Origin: Nematostella vectensis
Lineage: Eukaryota > Cnidaria > Anthozoa > Actiniaria > Edwardsiidae
Direction: 5' to 3'
Assembly: GCF_932526225.1 (NCBI RefSeq)
Contig: NC_064043.1
Location: 3,497,001-3,561,000, forward strand
Length of the DNA: 64,000 nucleotides
A program made the position numbers and the translations under genes. The notes below the pieces were generated by a model that saw nothing but the letters and a program-made list of their open reading frames with translations, searched no databases and was not told the DNA's origin. Positions 24,101 to 36,100 of the stretch are shown piece after piece; position 1 is the first letter of the stretch, and each line of letters starts with the position of its first letter.

Positions 24101-27100
24101 ATGATGGAATCCTGCAACATTTTATTATAGTAGTGCAATATTTTTTCACACTTTTCGTGCTATGTAAACATAACCCAGGGCACACATAAAAAGCATACAT
24201 TACTTAAACATACCTGGTTTTCAGGTGGTGAAGTTTCTCCTTGTTTTTTAGGTCCAGGTGCTGAACAACAACAAAACAACAAAAATAAAATGAACATTTT
24301 TTATGATTATTGACCAAATAACAACTAGAATAAACGGCATTCTAAACTAAATACACAATTACTGTGACTCACCTTTCTTAGCTTTAAACCTGCTGAGACA
24401 AGAGGGTTGGTGTGAGTGAAATCTCTAGCAAAGAAAAATTGTCAAAACGAGTACTTACGGAGCACTTGTTACACGCAAATGGGCTGGCTTGCTCTCCTTG
24501 AAGAGAATCCTAGAAACATAACAAGTATTTTTTCATTCACTAAGTGTTTGGGTAGTACTTATAATCCACTACCAAATAATTGGGTAGTACTTATACTGCA
24601 CTACAGAGTGTTTGGGTAGTACTTATAATGCACTACAGAGTGTTTGGGTAGTACTTATACTGCACCACTGAGTGTTTGGGTAGTACTTATACTGCACCAC
24701 TGAGTGTTTGGGTAGTATTTATAATGCACTACTGAGTGTTTGGGTAGTATTTATACTGCACTACTGAGTGTTTGGGTAGTACTTATACTGCACCACTGAG
24801 TGATTGGGTAGTACTTATAATGCACTACTGAGTGTTTGGGTAGTACTTATAATGCACTGCAGAGTGTTTGGGTAGTACTTATAATGCACTACTGAGTGTT
24901 GGGGTAGTACTTATAATGCACTGCAGAGTGTTTGGGTAGTACTTATAATGCACTACAGAGTGTTTGGGTAGTACTTATAATGCAGTACCGAGTGTTTGGG
25001 TAGTACTTATAATGCACTACTGAGTGTTTGGGTAGTACTTATAATGCACTACAGAGTGTTTGGGTAGTACTTATAATGCACCACTGAGTGTTTGGGTAGT
25101 ACTTATACTGCACCACTGAGTGTTTGGGTAGTACTTATAATGCACCACTGAGTGTTTGGGTAGTACTTATAATGCACTACTGAGTGTTTGGGTAGTACTT
25201 ATACTGCACTACAGAGTGTTTGGGTAGTACTTATACTGCACTACAGAGTGTTTGGGTAGTACTTATACTGCACTACCGAGTGTTTGGGTAGTACTTATAA
25301 TGCACTACAGAGTGTTTGGGTAGTACTTATAATGCAGTACCGAGTGTTTGGGTAGTACTTATACTGCACTACAGAGTGTTTGGGTAGTACTTATACTGCA
25401 CTACAGAGTGTTTGGGTAGTACTTATAATGCACTACAGAGTGTTTGGGTAGTACTTATAATGCACTACAGAGTGTTTGGGTAGTACTTATAATGCACTAC
25501 TGAGTGTTTGGGTAGTACTTATAATGCACTACAGAGTGTTTGGGTAGTACTTATAATGCACCACTGAGTGTTTGGGTAGTACTTATAATGCACCACTGAG
25601 TGTTTGGGTAGTACTTATACTGCACTACCGAGTGTTTGGGTAGTACTTATACTGCACTACAGAGTGTTTGGGTAGTACTTATAATGCACTACCGAGTGTT
25701 GGGGTAGTACTTATAATGCACCACTGAGTGTTTGGGTAGTACTTATACTGCACTACAGAGTGTTTGGGTAGTACTTATACTGCACTACCGAGTGTTTGGG
25801 TAGTACTTATACTGCACTACAGAGTGTTTGGGTAGTACTTATAATGCACTACCGAGTGTTGGGGTAGTACTTATAATGCACCACTGAGTGTTTGGGTAGT
25901 ACTTATACTGCACTACCGAGTGTTTGGGTAGTACTTATACTGCACTACAGAGTGTTTGGGTAGTACTTATACTGCACTACAGAGTGTTTGGGTAGTACTT
26001 ATACTGCACTACCGAGTGTTTGGGTAGTACTTATACTGCACCACTGAGTGTTTGGGTAGTACTTATAATGCACTACAGAGTGTTGGGGTAGTACTTATAA
26101 TGCACTACAGAGTGTTTGGGTAGTACTTATAATGCACCACTGAGTGTTTGGGTAGTACTTATAATGCACCACTGAGTGTTTGGGTAGTACTTATACTGCA
26201 CTACAGAGTGTTTGGGTAGTACTTATACTGCACTACCGAGTGTTTGGGTAGTACTTATACTGCACTACAGAGTGTTGGGGTAGTACTTATAATGCACTAC
26301 TGAGTGTTTGGGTAGTACTTAAACTGCACTACCGAGTGTTTGGGTAGTACTTATAATGCACCACTGAGTGTTTGGGTAGTACTTATAATGCACTACCGAG
26401 TGTTGAGAGTAGTACTTATACTGCACTACAGAGTGTTTGGGTAGTACTTATACTGCACTACAGAGTGTTTGGGTAGTACTTATACTGCACTACTGAGTGT
26501 TTGGGTAGTACTTATACTGCACTACCGAGTGTTGGGGTAGTACTTATACTGCACCACTGAGTGTTTGGGTAGTACTTATAATGCACTACAGAGTGTTTGG
26601 GTAGTACTTATACTGCACTACAGAGTGTTTGGGTAGTACTTATACTGCACTACTGAGTGTTTGGGTAGTACTTATAATGCACTACTGAGTGTTTGGGTAG
26701 TACTTATACTGCACTACTGAGTGTTTGGGTAGTACTTATAATGCACTGCAGAGTGTTTGGGTAGTACTTATAATGCACTACCGAGTGTTTGGGTAGTACT
26801 TATACTGCACTACTGAGTGTTTGGGTAGTACTTATAATGCACCACTGAGTGTTTGGGTAGTACTTATAATGCACTACAGAGTGTTTGGGTAGTACTTATA
26901 ATGCACCACTGAGTGTTTGGGTAGTACTTATAATGCACTACAGAGTGTTTGGGTAGTACTTATAATGCACCACTGAGTGTTTGGGTAGTACTTATAATGC
27001 ACTACAGAGTGTTTGGGTAGTACTTATAATGCACCACTGAGTGTTTGGGTAGTACTTATAATGCACTACAGAGTGTTTGGGTAGTACTTATAATGCACCA

Positions 27101-30100
27101 CTGAGTGTTTGGGTAGTACTTATAATGCACCACTGAGTGTTTGGGTAGTACTTATACTGCACTACAGAGTGTTTGGGTAGTACTTATACTGCACTACTGA
27201 GTGTTTGGGTAGTACTTATACTGCACTACAGAGTGTTGGGGTAGTACTTATACTGCACTACTGAGTGTTTGAGTAGTACTTATAATGCACCACTGAGTGT
27301 TTGGGTAGTACTTATAATGCACTACAGAGTGTTTGGGTAGTACTTATACTGCACTACCGAGTGTTTGGGTAGTACTTATACTGCACTACTGAGTGTTTGG
27401 GTAGTACTTATACTGCACTACAGAGTGTTTGGGTAGTACTTATACTGCACTACTGAGTGTTTGGGTAGTACTTATACTGCACTACCGAGTGTTGGGGTAG
27501 TACTTATACTGCACTACTGAGTGTTTGGGTAGTACTTATAATGCACTACTGAGTGTTTGGGTAGTACTTATACTGCACTACAGAGTGTTTGGGTAGTACT
27601 TATACTGCACTACAGAGTGTTTGGGTAGTACTTATACTGCACTACTGAGTGTTTGGGTAGTACTTATACTGCACTACAGAGTGTTGGGGTAGTACTTATA
27701 CTGCACTACTGAGTGTTTGGGTAGTACTTATACTGCACTACTGAGTGTTTGGGTAGTACTTATACTGCACTACAGAGTGTTGGGGTAGTACTTATAATGC
27801 ACTACAGAGTGTTTGGGTAGTACTTATAATGCACTACAGAGTGTTTGGGTAGTACTTATACTGCACCACTGAGTGTTTGGGTAGTACTTATACTGCACTA
27901 CCGAGTGTTTGAGTAGTACTTATACTGCACTACTGAGTGTTGGGGTAGTACTTATAATGCACTACTGAGTGTTTGGGTAGTACTTATACTGCACTACAGA
28001 GTGTTTGGGTAGTACTTATACTGCACCACTGAGTGTTTGGGTAGTACTTATAATGCACTACCGAGTGTTTGGGTAGTACTTATAATGCACTACTGAGTGT
28101 TGGGGTAGTACTTATAATGCACTGCAGAGTGTTTGGGTAGTACTTATAATGCACTACAGAGTGTTTGGGTAGTACTTATAATGCAGTACCGAGTGTTTGG
28201 GTAGTACTTATAATGCACTACTGAGTGTTTGGGTAGTACTTATAATGCACTACAGAGTGTTTGGGTAGTACTTATAATGCACCACTGAGTGTTTGGGTAG
28301 TACTTATACTGCACCACTGAGTGTTTGGGTAGTACTTATAATGCACCACTGAGTGTTTGGGTAGTACTTATAATGCACTACTGAGTGTTTGGGTAGTACT
28401 TATACTGCACTACAGAGTGTTTGGGTAGTACTTATACTGCACTACAGAGTGTTTGGGTAGTACTTATACTGCACTACCGAGTGTTTGGGTAGTACTTATA
28501 CTGCACTACAGAGTGTTTGGGTAGTACTTATACTGCACTACAGAGTGTTTGGGTAGTACTTATACTGCACTACCGAGTGTTTGGGTAGTACTTATACTGC
28601 AGTACAGAGTGTTGGGGTAGTACTTATACTGCACTACAGAGTGTTTGGGTAGTACTTATAATGCACTACTGAGTGTTTGGGTAGTACTTATACTGCACTA
28701 CCGAGTGTTGGGGTAGTACTTATAATGCACTACAGAGTGTTTGGGTAGTACTTATAATGCACTACTGAGTGTTTGGGTAGTACTTATAATGCACTACAGA
28801 GTGTTTGGGTAGTACTTATAATGCACTACTGAGTGTTTGGGTAGTACTTATACTGCACTACCGAGTGTTGGGGTAGTACTTATAATGCACCACTGAGTGT
28901 TTGGGTAGTACTTATACTGCACTACAGAGTGTTTGGGTAGTATTTATACTGCACTACAGAGTGTTTGGGTAGTACTTATAATCCACTACCAAATAACTGG
29001 GTAGTACTTATACTGCACTACTGAGTGTTTGGGTAGTACTTATACTGCACTACAGAGTGTTTGGGTAGTACTTATACTGCACCACTGAGTGTTTGGGTAG
29101 TACTTATAATGCACTACCGAGTGTTTGGGTAGTACTTATAATGCACTACTGAGTGTTGGGGTAGTACTTATAATGCACTGCAGAGTGTTTGGGTAGTACT
29201 TATACTGCACTACCGAGTGTTTGTGTAGTACTTATACTGCACTACAGAGTGTTGGGGTAGTACTTATAATGCACTACTGAGTGTTTGGGTAGTACTTATA
29301 CTGCACTACTGAGTGTTTGGGTAGTACTTATACTGCACTACTGAGTGTTTGGGTAGTACTTATACTGCACCACTGAGTGTTTGGGTAGTACTTATAATGC
29401 ACTACAGAGTGTTGAGAGTAGTACTTATACTGCACCACTGAGTGTTTGAGTAGTACTTATACTGCACTACAGAGTGTTTGGGTAGTACTTATAATGCACT
29501 GCAGAGTGTTTGGGTAGTACTTATAATGCACTACAGAGTGTTTGGGTAGTACTTATACTGCACTACTGAGTGTTTGAGTAGTACTTATACTGCACTACAG
29601 AGTGTTTGGGTAGTACTTATAATGCACTGCAGAGTGTTTGGGTAGTACTTATAATGCACTACAGAGTGTTTGGGTAGTACTTATAATGCAGTACCGAGTG
29701 TTTGGGTAGTACTTATAATGCACTACTGAGTGTTTGGGTAGTACTTATAATGCACTACAGAGTGTTTGGGTAGTACTTATAATGCACCACTGAGTGTTTG
29801 GGTAGTACTTATACTGCACCACTGAGTGTTTGGGTAGTACTTATAATGCACCACTGAGTGTTTGGGTAGTACTTATACTGCACCACTGAGTGTTTGGGTA
29901 GTACTTATACTGCACCACTGAGTGTTTGGGTAGTACTTATACTGCACTACTGAGTGTTGGGGTAGTACTTATAATGCACTACCGAGTGTTTGGGTAGTAC
30001 TTATAATGCACTACCGAGTGTTTGGGTAGTACTTATAATGCACTACAGAGTGTTGGGGTAGTACTTATAATGCACTACTGAGTGTTTGGGTAGTACTTAT

Positions 30101-33100
30101 ACTGCACTACTGAGTGTTTGGGTAGTACTGTACAGGACCCGAAATGATCCCAGGACCCGAAACGATCCCAGGACCCGAAACGATCCCCAAAAGTACCCCA
30201 ACTGATCCCGGGACCCGAAACGATCCCCAAGAGTCCCCGAAATGAACCCCAAGGAATTGCAGTAATGGACAAACAAAAGGAATGTGGAAGGATTGGCTTT
30301 CAGTTTTAAAAACATATGAAACATTTAAGCGTCATTTTTGTCACTATCCAGAAATTTGAATTAACTAAAACCATAGTATTAAGATTTTTATATACGACTG
30401 CGCGGGAAATACAGCTTTCGACAGCTTGGTTGAGTCAACAATTGGTGTCAAATAAAAATTCCCGTGATGGTAATTTGAAGAACCAGGCGTGAATAAATAA
30501 TTCATACATAACAAGCCATAAACGAATGTCTCCAAAGATTAGACATGCCTCTGCTTTCCCGTAGGAAAATGTTTGTTTGTGTTCGGTGAATGAAAGACCT
30601 ATCATAAAGAGAGATAGAGAGAAATCATTCAGTGGTGTACGCACTACTACATAAGGAAATTCAAAACTCACATATTGCTTTCAACAAAAGCCACATCTCT
30701 TAATATTTTGCAACGGTAGTAAAAGGGTTGTTCGAGTGCATTACTCAGTGTGCTTTTGTAATTCCATCTTCTCGGCCAAACCGGCTGTCGGTAAATATTC
30801 GCTCGTGTGAACATGGATTTCGTGGTGAAAAACACGTTTGGTTGTCAAATGAATATAGATTTTTAGGGTGATGTTTACCGGAAACGAGATTTATAGTGTC
30901 AGAGTCATGTGTTGGAACTGCAAATGTTTCGAAGGTCAAAAGTTTGGTTGTTCTGAGCAAGGCTGTGCTTTGGCTGTGCTATGTTTATGTTGTACTCCTT
31001 TCAGTAGCAATTAAAAGTTGTGTATTTGTTTAGGACTCTGTTTATGGGTTTACCGCCGGGGCAATGTAATAAATAGAAGTATTGTATTGGAATTTAAGTT
31101 TTTTAAGTCATGTTATTTAGAAATAGATTGGCTGTCAACCCTAAATTATGCTTTAAGAATTGGAAGTGCTTCTTCTGCTTTCCCTTTGTCCATTACCGCA
31201 TTTCCGTGGGGTTGATTTCGGGGACTCCTCGGTATCGTTTCGGGTCCCGGGATCAGTTGGGGTACTTTTGGGGATCATTTCGGGTCCTGGGATCGTTTCG
31301 GGTCCTGGGATCATTTCGGGTCCTGTACAGTACTTATACTGCACCACTGAGTGTTTGGGTAGTACTTATAATGCACTACCGAGTGTTTGGGTAGTACTTA
31401 TAATGCACTACCGAGTGTTGGGGTAGTACTTATAATGCACCACTGAGTGTTTGGGTAGTACTTATACTGCACTACAGAGTGTTTGGGTAGTACTTATACT
31501 GCACTACTGAGTGTTGGGGTAGTACTTATAATGCACCACTGAGTGTTTGGGTAGTACTTATACTGCACTACAGAGTGTTTGGGTAGTACTTATAATGCAC
31601 TACCGAGTGTTGAGAGTAGTACTTATACTGCACTACTGAGTGTTGGGGTAGTACTTATAATGCACCACTGAGTGTTTGGGTAGTACTTATACTGCACTAC
31701 TGAGTGTTGAGAGTAGTACTTATACTGCACTACTGAGTGTTTGGGTAGTACTTATAATGCACTACCGAGTGTTTGGGTAGTACTTATACTGCACTACCGA
31801 GTGTTTGGGTAGTACTTATAATGCACTACAGAGTGTTTGGGTAGTACTTATACTGCACTACCGAGTGTTTGGGTAGTACTTATACTGCACTACCGAGTGT
31901 TTGGGTAGTACTTATACTGCACTACAGAGTGTTTGGGTAGTACTTATAATGCACTACTGAGTGTTTGGGTAGTACTTATAATGCACTACTGAGTGTTTGG
32001 GTAGTACTTATACTGCACTACCGAGTGTTTGGGTAGTACTTATACTGCACTACTGAGTGTTTGGGTAGTACTTATAATGCACTACTGAGTGTTTGGGTAG
32101 TACTTATAATGCACTACTGAGTGTTTGGGTAGTACTTATAATGCACTACCGAGTGTTGGGGTAGTACTTATAATGCACTACCGAGTGTTGGGGTAATACT
32201 CTACCTGCTAGTCATCCACCCCTTGGGCCATAGCTGCTTTACTTCTGTATCAAAGAACTCCTGCATAAACCAGAACCAAAATATAAATTTCAATCAAACC
32301 TTTAAAGTATTAAATGGGGAAATAGGACAACCTTCAGGAAACTACATCCGCAATTAACAGAAAAAACCAGCTGAGTTATGACTTTACAAGCACTTTGTGC
32401 TATATTTGAAGGGTCAATTACCAAGCCAGCAGGCAGGCGAATAACTTAGGGACAAACCTGACAATTTGTTACTTACTTTAAGATATTCCTCAGCAGAAGT
32501 TGTTCTTGTCTTTGACATCTCAAACAGCTTGACTTTTACTGTGACTACATCATGCAGAAGTTCCCTGAGACGACATCAGCAACGCATAAATGATCAGGTC
32601 TAGCACATGTACCAGTAGGGAAAAGATATCAGATCTGCCTCCTATACTAGAACAGCAGTTAACAAACCAACATGTTGTTTATACAATAAGCATGAAATGA
32701 TTAATAAATATACCTTTTTTCCACTAATGACAAGACAGATCACTTAAAACATTTGGGAATTATACCCTAGCACCAAACTTTACAATATTTGTGCCTAATT
32801 GCATTCTATATAATAAGTTCTGTAAGTGGAAACATTATCACCAGCAGTCAGTACATCACAAACCTAAGCTCGTCAGACCAAATAAATTTCCTTTTCGGCA
32901 CAGTCTTCTTTGTCTTCTCATCTGTTTGACATTGAGCCTGAAACATTTAACAGAGGGTGCATCAAAGATAAGCTTGAGAAGGAATTTTGTCCAAGCTATA
33001 TTTTCATCTTAAGAGAGGAAGCCATATTTTATCTTAGAAATATAGGTTGTCTCACCGTAGTAGAAGGTGGGTCTGTTGGGGTAGTGACTTCTTCACCTTT

Positions 33101-36100
33101 CTCAGCATCTTCTTCAAACTCCATAGCAGATTTGAAAAGCTCCCTCTGTACAAGATAAAATTACAGGCAATGGATCACAAAATATAAATAAATAAATAAA
33201 CAGTTTAAAGTTTAATTACAAATGACTTGTGTATAAAATTCAATAGTTTAAAATTGTGATTAATAAATTACCTTTTTGTCTTCTGTATTCTGCTGTTCAA
33301 TTCCTTGTGTTGAACTACTAGGGAGAGAACAAACCATCACAGTCATTAAGCAACCATTTTGCATGGGCAAACATAAATTAATACTCTTTGGATAAGAAGA
33401 GATGAATGGGAGTGAAAATCCACATATTTTTACTTCCTGGCATGTGCTTCTAATATTGACCCCTCAACCCATCCTCATGCCCCCACCTTCAGGATGCTGC
33501 CCCTTTTCCTCATGCCCCACCTTCAGGATGATGCCCCCTTTTCCTCATGCCCCCACCTTCAGGATGCTGCCCCTTTTCCTTATGCCCCCACCTTCAGGAT
33601 GCTGCCCCTTTTCCTCATGCCCCACCTTCAGGATGCTGCCCCTTTTCCTCATGCCCCACCTTCAGCATGCTGCCCCTTTTCCTCATGCCCCCACCTTCAG
33701 GATGCTGCCCCCTTTTCCTCATGCCCCCCACCTTCAGGATGCTGCCCCTTTTCCTCATGCCCCCACCTTCAGGATGCTGCCCCTTTTCCTTATGCCCCCA
33801 CCTTCAGGATGCTTCCCCTTTTTCTCATGCCCCACCTTCAGGATGCCGCCCCTTTTCCTCATGCCCCACCTTCAGGATGCTGCCCCTTTTCCTCATGCCC
33901 CCACCTTCAGGATGCTGCCCCCTTTTCCTCATGCCCCCCACCTTCAGGATGCTGCCCCTTTTCCTCATGCCCCCACCTTCAGGATGCTGCCCCTTTTCCT
34001 CATGCCCCCCCTTCAGGATGCTGCCCCTTTTCCTCATGCCCCCACCTTCAGGATGCTGCCCCCTTTTCCTCATGCCCCCCACCTTCAGGATGCTGCCCCT
34101 TTTCCTCATACCCCCACCTTCAGGATGCTGCCCCTTTTCCTCATGCCCCCACCTTCAGGATGCTGCCCCTTTTCCTCATGCCCCACCTTCAGGATGATGC
34201 CCCTTTTCCTCATGCCCCACCTTCAGGATGCTGCCCCTTTTCCTCATGCCCCCACCTTCAGGATGCTGCCCCTTTTCCTCATGCCCCCACCTTCAGGATG
34301 CTGCCCCTTTTCCTCATGCCCCCACCTTCAGGATGCTGCCCCTTTTCCTCATGCCCCCACCTTCAGGATGCTGCCCCTTTTCCTCATGCCCCCACCTTCA
34401 GGATGCTGCCCCTTTTCCTCATGCCCCACCTTCAGGATGCTGCCCCTTTTCCTCATGCCCCACCTTCAGGATGCTGCCCCTTTTCCTCATGCCCCACCTT
34501 CAGGATGCTGCCCCTTTTCCTCATGCCCCCCACCTTCAGGATGATGCCCCTTTTCCTCATGCCCCCACCTTCAGGATGCTGCCCCTTTTCCTCATGCCCC
34601 CACCTTCAGGATGATGCCCCTTTTCCTCATGCCCCCCACCTTCAGGATGCTGCCCCTTTTCCTCATGCCCCCACCTTCAGGATGCTGCCCCCTTTTCCTC
34701 ATGCCCCCCACCTTCAGGATGCTGCCCCTTTTCCTCATGCCCCCACCTTCAGGATGCTGCCCCTTTTCCTCATGCCCCCCCTTCAGGATGCTGCCCCTTT
34801 TCCTCATGCCCCCACCTTCAGGATGCTGCCCCCTTTTCCTCATGCCCCCCACCTTCAGGATGCTGCCCCTTTTCCTCATACCCCCACCTTCAGGATGCTG
34901 CCCCTTTTCCTCATGCCCCCACCTTCAGGATGCTGCCCCTTTTCCTCATGCCCCACCTTCAGGATGATGCCCCTTTTCCTCATGCCCCACCTTCAGGATG
35001 CTGCCCCTTTTCCTCATGCCCCCACCTTCAGGATGCTGCCCCTTTTCCTCATGCCCCCACCTTCAGGATGCTGCCCCTTTTCCTCATGCCCCCACCTTCA
35101 GGATGCTGCCCCTTTTCCTCATGCCCCCACCTTCAGGATGCTGCCCCTTTTCCTCATGCCCCCACCTTCAGGATGCTGCCCCTTTTCCTCATGCCCCACC
35201 TTCAGGATGCTGCCCCTTTTCCTCATGCCCCACCTTCAGGATGCTGCCCCTTTTCCTCATGCCCCACCTTCAGGATGCTGCCCCTTTTCCTCATGCCCCC
35301 CACCTTCAGGATGATGCCCCTTTTCCTCATGCCCCCACCTTCAGGATGCTGCCCCTTTTCCTCATGCCCCCACCTTCAGGATGATGCCCCTTTTCCTCAT
35401 GCCCCCCACCTTCAGGATGCTGCCCCTTTTCCTCATGCCCCACCTTCAGGATGCTGCCCCTTTTCCTCATGCCCCCACCTTCAGGATGCTGCCCCCTTTT
35501 CCTCATGCCCCCACCTTCAGGATGCTGCCCCTTTTCCTCATGCCCCCACCTTCAGGATGCTGCCCCTTTTCCTCATGCCCCCCACCTTCAGGATGATGCC
35601 CCTTTTCCTCATGCCCCTGCCTTCAGGATGATGCCCCTTTTCCTCATGCCCCCACCTTCAGGATGCTGCCCCTTTTCCTCATGCCCCACCTTCAGGATGC
35701 TGCCCCTTTTCCTCATGCCCCCACCTTCAGGATGATGCCCCTTTTCCTCATGCCCCACCTTCAGGATGCTGCCCCCTTTTCTAAATCCTGGATGTACCCC
35801 TAGCATACCTTGCTGAGGCTTCTTCCTCTACATGTTTTCGAACTTGTTCTTCAAATGCCTTGATCTGTTCAGGCATCACTTTGTCAACAGCTAGAAAAAA
35901 CAAGAGATCAATTTATCGAGGAACAATTGTTCAGTCATTACTACTGTATTAATTAACAGTTGATCAATTATTACTATTGCATTTTCTCAATTGTTTTACT
36001 GTATAATTATCAATTGTTATCACAGACATTAAAATTTAATGGTCAAAACAGCAAAGACATTGGGCAATTTGAATATGAACACAGCTCCAATCACATCCTC

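Noticed and set aside
33402-35631. ORFs of up to 606 aa with PFPHAPTFRMLP repeats
   Set aside because: 35-bp array within UBN intron 12; frames only appear because three units make 105 bp.
17738-35781. CRISPR-like arrays
   Set aside because: Units are directly adjacent without unique spacers, and this is a eukaryotic locus.
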